Part shown: piece after piece, positions 55,055 through 64,000 of the stretch
Numbering within the stretch: position 1 is the stretch's first letter
How the letters are laid out: each line of letters starts with the position of its first letter
Assembly: GCA_032622095.1 (NCBI GenBank)
Contig: CP136067.1
Coordinates: 180,208,556 to 180,272,555, forward strand
Length of the DNA stretch: 64,000 nucleotides
Direction: 5' to 3'
Source of the DNA: Siphonodentalium dalli
Lineage: Eukaryota > Mollusca > Scaphopoda > Gadilida > Siphonodentaliidae
Program-made: the position numbers and the translations under genes
Notes under the pieces: generated by a model
What the model saw: the letters and a program-made list of their open reading frames with translations, nothing else
Database searches by the model: none
Told to the model about the DNA's origin: nothing

Positions 55055-56044
55055 AAATATTCCAACTAAGTGAAAGCAAAATTCTTACTTTGGCTCAAAA
55101 TGGCTGCCAAAATGGCCGCCAAAATATGGAAAATGGTAAATATTGCCCGAGGGTGTCCTGCAATCGCTTACAAGTTGTGGTTGATGTACTGTACATAATT
55201 GGCTATTATGCCTTCTATACATTGAATACTAATATGTCTGCTGCACCATGGTTAATTGTTATTGTTGTCATCACTGACATCACCAAAAATATTGGACTTT
55301 TCTCACAAAAATTGACATAAATATCGGCAAAAATTAACTTTTCGGGTTTGGACAATTTTTTCTAGTAATATGTAACTATCTTTGAATTGAAAGGTGTGTA
55401 TTGTATTGGTCTATCTTGAATGTGTCACACTACGGTGTTTATAGAACAAATTGCTCAAGATGGCTTCCAAAATGGCAACCAAATTGGTAATAATTTATTT
55501 TTTTACATATATCATTATAACATTATATATATATATATATAATTATTCTCTGCGTTATCCGAAAATGTAGCAAATTGTGACCCATTTGGTTATTATACGT
55601 GTTAGTTAATTAACTGACAATTAAATGTTCTACTATGGTTGTACCAGTTCCGTATATGGCATGACAAATTCATTTTAAATTATGGAATTTTGCGGAGAAC
55701 TTCTTTTGTGATTCTGACCATATTATTGGAAGGAAATGGGCAGAACTTTGAGACGGAACTGAGATAAACCATCATATGTGACTCTTCTGGTCCATTATGA
55801 TAAACCAATATCAACTGGATACAGGATCCATGCCAAGATGGTAGCCAGTGAGTTACTCTATGATCATAGGTGAGGTGAATAGGTATACATTGAGTTAGTG
55901 TATGTCATGAATGATGTGGATATGTATATGAGTGACTATATGAGTGTGTTGTCCATAGTGAGATGTATATGTATACAGGGAGAGGTCATGGTCAGGTGTG
56001 GGGTGAATCGATATGAATGGAGTTGACTGTATGGCGTACAAGTG
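55055..56044. other. No gene; LINE-like debris motifs
   Basis: AAAATGGCTGCCAAAATGGC near 55097 and AAGATGGCTTCCAAAATGGC near 55458 recall the 52.9/53.7-kb repeats. A TATATA run lies near 55531. The stretch 55890-56000 is TG/GA-rich with repeated GAGTGAC/TATATGAGTG motifs. Confidence 0.4.
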
Positions 56045-56345
56045 TCCATTGGCACCGCGGTGTAATTGCCGTTCGGCCGCGGTGTCAGCGTTTGTAACTG
56101 CGGTTGAGCACTGCGGTCGAACGGCAAGTACACATGGCCGAAAGGCAACTACAACGCGGCCGAATGGCATGTGCACCGTGGTTAGATTTCTGGTTTGTAT
56201 CATCTGTTTTCAGTTTAATGAACGTACACCGCAGCAACTACACCATGACCGTATGGCAAGTACACTGCGGCCCAACTGTAGTTAGCCGGTGGAGCCGCAA
56301 TGTTGTTGCATTTCGGCCGCGGTAGCAACGCTAACCGCACCGTGG
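56045..56345. repeat. GC-rich irregular repeat (CGGCCG motif)
   Basis: Imperfect recurring pieces of the form (A)CCGCGG(CC)GAA(TG)GCAA(G/C)TACAC in both orientations, at least eight. Short frames read through it on both strands are repeat artefacts. It stands out from the AT-rich surroundings. Confidence 0.55.
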
Positions 56346-57005
56346 TTAAGTGGACACTTGTTTTGTCCAGCATGGTATGGTTGTGTGTATCCTGTACGGG
56401 TGAACCCGGTGTGCCTGTATGGACATTGATGTGGTGTATGGATATAGCTACATGGTCATGGGCGGGATGTACATGTGTTTCTGTATGATCACGGATGGGG
56501 TGTGCGGATAAATAGTGAGTGGTTTTATGACTACGTGTAATGTGTATGCTATACATATATTGGCCATGTCACTCACTGTATCCCTATTTGTCACACCATA
56601 GCCGAATAGCCACTCAAGATATACTAATACACCCCAGCCATGTCAGTATAGTCACTCCATGTGTGCATATGCACACCATCCATGGCTGATGATACCCACC
56701 CTGTTTGGGGGTAGTCTAGACAGTTTGACCTATATTCTCCGCCCACGCATTGCATCATGGTCTATTTGTACCGGTTGGACATGTCCGGACATGACCCGCT
56801 GGTTATATCCAGATTTCTCCATATGAATGGTATATTATCTACATGTATATCACGTGATGATCTCGGTGGGGTAGCTTCAGTCTTGAATATTAAAGGGATA
56901 CTAGTCTCTCACGGGGGATGATTATTAAAGTGACACTCACTATGGATGAATGTTAAAGTAACACATGGCGCACACTGTGGGATAATGTTAAAGTGACACT
57001 CGCAT
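56346..57005. other. No gene supported
   Basis: TG-rich sequence. TTAAAGTGACACTC-type motifs recur near 56926, 56950 and 56988, a short degenerate tandem repeat. Confidence 0.4.
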
Positions 57006-57295
57006 TGAAAACTTCCAAAAAGTTCAAAACTTCAAAAATTTCAAAAACTTCAAAAATTTCAAAAACTTCAAAAATTTCTAAAATTTCAAAAACTTAAAAA
57101 ATCTCAAAAAATTAAAAAAAAAGTTTAAAAACTTCAAAATACTCAAAAATTTCCAAAAACTTAAAAAACTTTTCAAAAAGAAACAAAAATGAAAAACTTA
57201 AAAAAAAATTCATAAATTAAAAAAATATGAAAAACTTAAAAAAATTCAACTTTTTCTAAAATTCAAAAATAATTTAAAATTAAATTAAAATTAAC
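57006..57295. repeat. Low-complexity (TTCAAAAA)n-like tract
   Basis: Repeating AAAACTTC / AAAAATTTC units decaying to A-rich sequence. Confidence 0.85.
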
Positions 57296-57298
57296 GGT

Positions 57299-57550
57299 CT
57301 TTTAATATATCTAACCCACTGCCACTTCTGAGGGTTCCACACTACACCTGAGGGGATATTGAGTGGTCTACACACGTCTCCTAAACCCTAGAATAAGATC
57401 CAGCCCATAAGAAACTCTGCCTCCTGCAATGCCTGTCATTCGAATCTGACGCAATCCCTACTTCTGGCGCAATGCCTGAGTCATTCGAATCTGGCGCAAT
57501 CCCTACTTCCGGCGCAACGCCTGAGTCATTGGAATCTGACGCAATCCATC
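57299..57550. repeat. Copy 2 of the 603-715 repeat plus 45-bp tandem units
   Basis: 57299-57440 matches 603-715. It runs into about 2.7 units of a 45-bp repeat (GCCTGAGTCATTCGAATCTG, GCGCAATCCCTACTTC, CGGCGCAAC). The GAGTCATTGGAATCTG motif occurs once at 692-708, so the tandem arose in this copy. Confidence 0.75.
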
Positions 57551-58812
57551 GTAAAACCTACCGGCTGACTCCACACCCATCGGCTAAGCGTTGTATCACA
57601 TGCTTATTATTTGATCATATCGTGGAAATTCAATGTTTTGCCATCACTCATGAGATATAACCCATATCCACTGAAAAAGGGTGGATATCCTCTATTTATT
57701 CATAATTTTTCTTTGTTATCTTTTTTTATCCCCCTTTTTATCTACCATTTCCTGTTTTTATTCGCTCTTCTTTTTCTTACAACTTCTAATCCCTCATAAT
57801 CTTCGAATATCCACTTTCATCTCTAAGTTTTTGAAAAAATTCCTTGTTTAGTAGCACCTCCAGATGGGCTCTATAGAATTTGAACGAAGCATCCATCTTG
57901 GATATTACTCTTTCTATGACTAAATCCGTTAGCACGCTCTACAGATGTCATATAGGTAGCACGCTCTACAGATGTCATATAGGCCTCTTCACATCTTGTT
58001 TTCCATAATTTATTCATTCCTAATCGCTCCATTGACTGTAACAAATTAAATTACCCCCTCCCCCTGTATTGAGAATACATCCTTGATTATTAATATTTCC
58101 TCCTTTCATGGTGTGCATGTTCCTTGGGACATCTTTGCTAATGTGAAGCCACACCTATTATATATATATATACAACTTTAAAAGCCCGCGAAAATATTAC
58201 TCATATTATAGACTTCCCTTTGAAGACCTTTGTATGTGACAATGATCCGTAATATTGTTTCTAAGTGACACTGGCCAGTGAAACTGATACTACGGGTATG
58301 AACTAGCCAACTTCACATCGTAACAATAATAAAAGGGACACTTCATCTATATCAGTCTCAAAACGTGTTGGTACACATCTGTGTGGAAACTAAAACCAAT
58401 CACTCTTCGTCCGTCATCCGTACATCATTGTAATATAATTTTCTCAGAAACCACGGGATCCCTTTGGCTGAAATTTGGTCTCAACATGGGATCAGAAATT
58501 ATCCATGGAAGACAACAGTGTCCGTGTGGGGAGAAGCTTCGTAGTGTTTCGATGTCGCCATGGTGTTTGTTTGGGTATAGGCATGGGTGGTGAGTGTGGT
58601 TCTCATATGGTCTTAACTAGCCTTTACTGACTGAGGTCATTTAGTGCACATGTCATCACTTCACTGATAACCATTATATGGTCAAATCCCTACACTATCA
58701 AACGCAATGTTTCAATAATGGGTTTTCTTAAAATTTTGACTAAATATTGGTTATATTATACGCATCAGCGATCCTTCTTAATAACGCTCTGTATATTTTC
58801 AAACGCATTGCA
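57551..58812. other. No gene supported; short repeats
   Basis: Pyrimidine-rich 57700-57800; a 27-bp tandem duplication TAGCACGCTCTACAGATGTC at about 57931-57983; TATATATATATA at 58160. 58381-58593 is an open frame over a block that may be a dispersed repeat. Confidence 0.4.
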
Positions 58813-58935
58813 CTAAATGGGTTTGGAATAGCCACACAGGAAAGGAGAAACTGAGGTCCTAGGTATGTCGACTGCATATAGCAGTATATATGGGGTACAG
58901 ACATGGACAGCAATGGGTTCCTCGTGGCTTCTGGC
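58813..58935 (-). CDS. Candidate terminal exon, joined to 59307-59456
   Basis: On the minus strand ATATGTCATGTGTAG precedes 58935 (weak acceptor). In the phase left by the upstream exon (phase 0) it is open for 40 codons to TAG (start ARSHEEPIAVHVCTPYILLY). The combined protein would be 90 residues. No domain recognised. Confidence 0.2.
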   Translation of the reverse strand, partial: ARSHEEPIAVHVCTPYILLYAVDIPRTSVSPFLCGYSKPI

Positions 58936-59306
58936 CTACACATGACATATTAAAGTTAACCACACCCATCGGCGCGCCTTTAATGGGCTATGAAGCGCCA
59001 TACAGGCTCGAATCATGGCCTTCGCCATGTGTTTCTATTTGAACCCACATTAGTAACTAAATAAAATCTTTCTCTCCAGGTTGTTTCACGCCATAACCTT
59101 GATTTGGAAAGCTTGAAGGGGTAATTAAGCTTCAATTAAAATCCCAACATTATTTGAAGAACGTATCTGGTTAAACATGTCCACCATAGTAAGCTCATTT
59201 AATTCAAAGAGCTTCACACCTAGTCCCACTAGTAATGATGTGTCGTTATTTACTGCAGAAATGGTCATATATATAAAATACAATACAACACATTTTGGTC
59301 ACATAC

Positions 59307-59456
59307 CTTAAAGGTGCACGTCACTTTCGCAAGATATCTAACTGACCATGTATAGAGTGGAATGACATGTCGTGTATCAAATGTATAATCAGTTCCAGTA
59401 TTTCGTCCATAAGGCAGTTTTGGTTGTAACATCATTGTGTATGACGGTTCATTCAT
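59307..59456 (-). CDS. Candidate first coding exon
   Basis: ATG followed by 50 codons (start MNEPSYTMMLQPKLPYGRNT) and a strong donor, TTTAAG|GTATGTGAC. An in-frame stop lies five codons before the ATG, so the start is inside this exon. Composition is protein-like, without the Ile/Lys/Asn bias of chance frames here. No signal peptide. Function unknown. Confidence 0.3.
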
Positions 59457-59606
59457 ATGATACTTTAGCGGTTACACACGATAATGTCTGTTGTATTTTA
59501 TGTCTTATATCATGTATATTAATTGCTCCATGGATGGTAGGAGTATGGCATTGGTGTCTGGTTCTTCGATGTATTCTAGTCATAGTTCATTCATATTATT
59601 ACTCTA

Positions 59607-60960
59607 AAATCTCCATTAAATGGAGAAACTAAAGAGCCCATATTATGTAGACTAGTGTATAAATACTTACTTCATGCATTATTTTCATCAATTATATGTA
59701 TTATAACTCCCATCAAGATAGGCTGTTATACAGAGGAAACAAAGCATGTACCAAGTGACAGTCTGTACCAAGTGACAGTCTCATGTCACGAAAGGCCTAC
59801 TATGTGGACACATGTTCTTATCAAAACGCTCTATTATGTAGGGGGTTATCAACCATTGGTCTGGAAAAGGCATACGAGCGGAACGCGTGTATACACATTT
59901 ATTCGATGTACTCTTTAATCTTCGATTTCTCTTTATTGTCGTTAATTTATAGCATTATTAGTAGGAATTTAAACTCGCCGTTATATTGAGAAAATAATGC
60001 GTCAATACCAGTCAATACTGCTTTATTGGCGGTAAATGAAATTATTGAATCATGTATCGCAGCTAAACAAGCGAGACAACTGATCACAACACAAAAATTA
60101 GTAATATTTATGAAGCCTTGAGTGGTTTGTAATACACAGTGTAAATTTTCATTATTGCTACCATTTAAGGAAACATGCCCCCGATAGGGCTACTATGCGA
60201 ACACATGTCTATATTAATTTCACATATTCCTTACCGTTCATTCATATATACTCCAAGCTCTCTGTTAATACAGAGGCATCAAAACATTGGTCTGGAAAAG
60301 ACATACTATGTGGATGCGTGTATACATATTTACTTGATGTATTCTTTAATAGTTCATTTCTCTTTATTATCGTTCATTTATAGCATTATTAGAAGAAATT
60401 TAGTCTAAAATCTCCATTACATGGAGACAATAAAGAGCCCATATGGTGTAGACTAATGCATAAATACTTCATGTATTCTTTTCACCAATTATATGTATTG
60501 TACATCCTATACATTTAGTCTGTTATACAGAGGAAACAAAGCATGTACTACGCGGCAGTTTCATATGACGATAAGACCTACTATGTGAACACATGTGCAT
60601 ATTAATTTCACATATTCTTCTCAAAACGCTCTATTTTATACGGGGGTATCAAACATTGGTCTGGAAAAGGCCTGCTATGTGGACGCGTGTATACATATCG
60701 ACTTCATATATGCATTCATAGTTCATTTCTCTTAATTGTCGTTCATTTAATAGCATTATTAGTAGAAATATAGTCTAAAACCGTCGGTATATGGATAATA
60801 TATAGCGTCAATACTGTTTTATTGTTGGTAACTCAAATTATTGCATCATGTATCGCAACTAAACAAGCGAGACAACTCATAAATTCTTAATAGTTATGAT
60901 GTCTATGGCAGTTCACAGAGTGTATATTTTCATTGTTGTTACCATTTTAGTGCATAAATT
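59607..60960. repeat. ~800-bp tandem duplication with inner sub-repeats
   Basis: Anchors repeat at ~800-bp spacing: AAATCTCCATTA at 59608/60408, GTCTGGAAAA at 59859/60660 (also 60290), and CATGTATCGCA with CTAAACAAGCGAGACAACT at 60051/60848. Within each unit a ~370-430-bp sub-repeat (GTGTATACAT, TTATAGCATTATTAG) recurs. Small frames inside are not conserved between copies. Confidence 0.75.
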
Positions 60961-61019
60961 ACTGATTTCTGTGTAAGAACGCTGGTCTCCATTGTTGTTA
61001 TGATTGTGCCTATAACTGT

Positions 61020-61340
61020 CCATATTCTTAAAGCAAATACGGTACCTCTATGTGATATGATGTATAAAAATTTCCATTTTCACAGGTAAATCACGTATAA
61101 ACGCTCTTTAATGTATAGTTAAACTGAGTTTTCACATGCAGGGCTATGTCTTTGTGGACTATATACGTGGTATACTTCAGTATATACACGAAGTGAATGT
61201 GTTCTAAGTATGCGTATCTGATTTATGTATACGTCCGTGTTTCTTAAAGCAAATCCAATACATATTAGTGCGTTATATTATGATGTACATTAAGTCCCCT
61301 TTTCACTGTTAAATCAAGTAAAAAAGCCCTCTACTATAGT
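61020..61340. repeat. ~220-bp diverged tandem duplication
   Basis: TTCTTAAAGCAAATACGGTA with AACGCTCTTTAATG (61028-61110) recurs as TTCTTAAAGCAAATCCAATA with AAAGCCCTCTACTA (61250-61335). Confidence 0.6.
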
Positions 61341-62199
61341 TAACTATTCAGTTCCACATACGCTATAAGCTCTATGGTGGTCCGGTGTGTCTTATCAATA
61401 TGCCATTATATGCACGAATGTAATGTGTTCAAATATGTGGGTTATGATGTATACTTTAATGTTAAAGTATATAAGCACTCTTTAAGATATGCATATGCAG
61501 AATGTTGCCTCTTTACACTGACAGAAAAAAAAAGGAATATATAATTTTGAATACTACTCTTCATAAAACGTTAGAAAACCATAATCTAACAACTAATATC
61601 GAAGAACAATGTAATTACTTGATAAGCATTGTAAATATTTCGTCTGTTTTAAATAAAATGGAAATATTTCGTCTATTTGAAATACAGTTGGAAGCAACAA
61701 TCAAGTATTTAAATGAAATTTGGACCAAAATCTTATAATTTGAGAAAACGTATATAATTTCTATCGAAGTCTTATAATAAAGGAAGGCTTTGTGCGAATC
61801 CATTCGGTCTAATGTGTGAATGTGTTCATCATCGCAAATATAATGATGCAGAAATGAATATTTCCTAGAAAAATGTTAACATAGCTTGTATTTAACCGAA
61901 ATAATATAGCATTTGAGTTAAAATGTTTCATATTAGGACCATAACGAACCAATGCATAAAAATACAATATTTTGTTTTTCATTCTCGATCAAAATAATGC
62001 AGGGTTGTCAATTATCAACAAAAAACAAATACTTTGAAACAAAAACGATGACATAAGAACGAATATCCAAGAGCTAGTGTGAAAATAACCCTCACATTTA
62101 TAAAAAAAAAAACAATAAAAATTCAGTTTTCGAGTAAGTCCTTCATAATTATTGAATGTTTTCGTCTATGTTGGATCAAATTTGACACAAAAATCAATT
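61341..62199. other. No gene supported
   Basis: Very AT-rich. A 78-codon frame at 61502-61738 is Asn/Ile/Lys-rich, as expected by chance here. Confidence 0.35.
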
Positions 62200-63400
62200 A
62201 GCTCACTAACAGTTCGCGCAATATCTCATATTTTGAGAAAACGTTTGCAATTTTAGACAACAATATTGCTAGTGAAGGTGAATATTTCATCCTGGAACTC
62301 ATGAAATATGATAAAAATAGATGTAAAGACACTTCACGTGACCTCATATCTTTGAGTTATGAACATAAAGTCATCTCATAGTGCCAATGTACCCCATAAT
62401 TTGGTCAGGAGAAATATGTATTTCATATTTGACCCTTCATCTATGGTAAAAAATGAATTAAGGGACATGGGAGTGGTGTCCTAGACATTAACCTAGAGCA
62501 TAAATTGACTCAATTTTGCAATTTTAGGCAACATTCTTGCCAGGGAAAGTGTATATTTCATGTTGGAACTCATCAAATGTGATAAACATGCATCAAAAGG
62601 CACTTACTGAGCTCTGATGACTTTGAGTTATGACAACAACGGCATCTCATACTAGATTGTAAGCCATAATTTGGTCAGGAAAAGTGTAAATTTCATATTT
62701 TATCCTACATGTGTTTTAACAATCAATGTAATTACACCCCATCGGTCGCCTAGACACAGCGTAAATGTTCTCAAGTTTTCAACTGTAGGCCACAATGTCG
62801 GTAGTGAAGGTAAACATTTCATGTTGGAACCCATGAAATGTGATAAAATGGATAAAAAGACACTTCATGAGTACTTATGACTGAGTTATGAACATAAAGG
62901 GACCTCATAGTGTATTGTAGGTCATAATTTGGTCAGGAAAATTGTAAATTTCATGTCTTAAGCTCCATGTGTTTTAAAAATATATTTAATTACAGCCATT
63001 GGGTCCCTAGAGATCAATCCACAGTCCATATGTAGTCCATATGCAATTTTAGGGAACAGTATTGCTAGCGAAGGTGAACATTCCATGCTGGAACTCGTGA
63101 AATATGATAAAAATAGATGAAAAGACACTTTCTGAGGCCTTGGTCAGGAGAAATGTGTATTGTATTTTGACCCTTGATGCGTGGTAGCAATCAATGAAAT
63201 TACACCCCATGGTATCCTCAAATATGAAGCAACATCATAAATGCACTCAGTTTTGGCAATTTAGAAAACATTGTTGATAGGGAAGTTGTACATGTCATGT
63301 TGGAACTGGTGAAATGTGATAATAATTGATCAAAAGACACTCGATGAGCCCTGATGGGTTTCAATTATGGTCATAAAGGCATCTGATAGTGTCATTATAC
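62200..63400. repeat. ~260-bp tandem repeat, about 4.5 diverged units
   Basis: TTGGTCAGGA starts at 62401, 62671, 62929 and 63140 (spacing 270, 258, 211). Each unit has a CATGTTGGAACTCATGAAAT block, GATAAAAATAGAT, AAAAGACACTT, TTATGA(C/A) and TCTCATAGTG in order. Non-coding satellite-like DNA. Confidence 0.8.
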
Positions 63401-63625
63401 AACGGGGAAATTTGTGAAGCGCTAACAAAGCGTATCTACACGGTGTTATACGATCCAAAATGATCCTGATATAAGAAATGCAATCTAGATCATACTCAGT
63501 ATCTTCGTATCGACTGAATATATCGTTATTCGATGGTGTTCCCGACATACCTCCGTCTTTACTTTTCTTATGCTTTTGTAAATTGTAGTTCGTCGATAAT
63601 ATATTTCTGCACAAATGGCACCCGT
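63330..63625 (-). pseudogene. Half zinc-finger-like frame at a palindrome arm
   Basis: Frame opening right after a stop: TIHGCHLCRNILSTNYNLQK then HKKSKD... to a stop at 63330. C-x2-C-x12-H fits a C2H2 finger, but the second His is absent at the expected place, so the finger is incomplete. No ATG opens the frame; a start upstream by splicing is possible. The first part lies in the palindrome arm (63563-63767), so the finger-coding start is mirrored on the plus strand at about 63943 onward. The later part is unremarkable. May be a decayed exon or a transposon remnant. Confidence 0.2.
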
Positions 63626-64000
63626 GTATTGTCTCGAATCATGGGAAGAACTATCGTCCTTATACCAGCGAAAAGATGAGCGAATATGGTGTGGTATTAT
63701 AAACTCGCCGCCTTCGTACCTCTATTTATCGTTTAGAGTTATTGTTCTTAGATAAAAAATTGGCGCGCGTGCGGCCCCCTCATCCCCACTGCCGCCGCGC
63801 CAATTTTTTATCTAAGAACAATAACTCTAAACGATAAATAGAGGTACGAAGGCGGCGAGTTTATAATACCACACCATATTCGCTCATCTTTTCGCTGGTA
63901 TAAGGACGATAGTTCTTCCCATGATTCGAGACAATACACGGGTGCCATTTGTGCAGAAATATATTATCGACGAACTACAATTTACAAAGGCATAAGAAAA
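63563..64000. repeat. Long palindrome, 205-bp arms, running off the window
   Basis: 63563-63767 and 63796-64000 are inverse with one mismatch noted (GCTTTTG against GCCTTTG). The spacer is 28 bp and GC-rich (TGCGGCCCCCTCATCCCCAC core). Arms start TTTTCTTATGC at the left and end GCATAAGAAAA at the window edge, so the true arm length is unknown. Confidence 0.95.
63860..63990 (+). promoter_or_regulatory. Mirrored TATA-like element and short frame
   Basis: TTTATAATA at 63860-63868 is followed at 63921 by an ATG opening 22 codons (MIRDNTRVPFVQKYIIDELQ...). The mirror image lies at 63695-63703 and 63642 on the minus strand. This is what a divergent promoter pair would look like, but the frame is short and no transcript evidence exists. 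Confidence 0.2.

Noticed and set aside
55895-56556. Several Cys/His/Arg-rich frames in the GC-rich patch
   Set aside because: They overlap on both strands across a degenerate CGGCCG repeat; no domain or splice support.
61502-61738. 78-codon helical frame
   Set aside because: Asn/Ile/Lys/Leu bias expected from very AT-rich DNA; no homologue or signal recognised.

Overview
The window is animal nuclear DNA, AT-rich and very repeat-dense, with no operons and no long open frames. Two tRNA-derived SINEs with a mollusc-type core or tail (for example the AATC tail at 9.5 kb), LINE remnants and many short inverted-repeat elements point to a mollusc, most likely a bivalve; this is inferred from repeat style, not from a marker gene. 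I see no rRNA, tRNA, CRISPR or complete conserved housekeeping gene.

Coding content is sparse. The best host gene is a minus-strand exon at 13.55-13.84 kb that encodes a small secreted precursor: signal peptide, four cysteines spaced C-x3-C-x7-C-x-C, then a Gly-Lys-Arg amidation and cleavage site. A possible 5' untranslated exon lies at 17.27-17.41 kb. Other candidates on the minus strand are a secreted Cys-rich exon (10.4-10.7 kb), a 69-nt mini-exon (23.3 kb), a two-helix membrane protein (39.0-39.3 kb) and a two-exon frame (58.8-59.5 kb). Decayed mobile-element coding pieces are a gag/ORF1-like frame (0.1-0.6 kb) and two LINE C-termini (48.4-48.7 and 52.3-52.6 kb).

The dominant content is structured non-autonomous DNA. 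A 69-bp near-perfect hairpin, usually as an inverted pair, recurs about 25 times inside at least four element families with different ends: family A (five ~400-bp copies, TTAA target), B (GTGACCC ends, 4-bp target duplication), C (TTAACCCTTCC ends) and D (TTAACCCTTTCAGTGCC ends). A 37-copy, 50-bp minisatellite (17.9-19.76 kb) seems to have grown out of a family C element. Paralogous empty sites show TTAA insertion directly at two places.

Layout: 0-10 kb, scattered elements and a SINE; 10-17.4 kb, the peptide exons among elements; 17.9-19.8 kb, minisatellite; 20-23 kb, families F and G and nested inverted repeats; 23.6-35.2 kb, an old ~1.1-kb tandem repeat broken by many insertions; 35-41 kb, more elements; 41.7-48.35 kb, a G-rich 68-bp satellite split by a 2.9-kb CACTG...CAGTG element and carrying a fresh 1208-bp tandem duplication; 48.4-57 kb, LINE debris and a long palindrome; 57-63.4 kb, several tandem repeats; 63.56-64.0 kb, a 205-bp-per-arm palindrome that runs off the window end.
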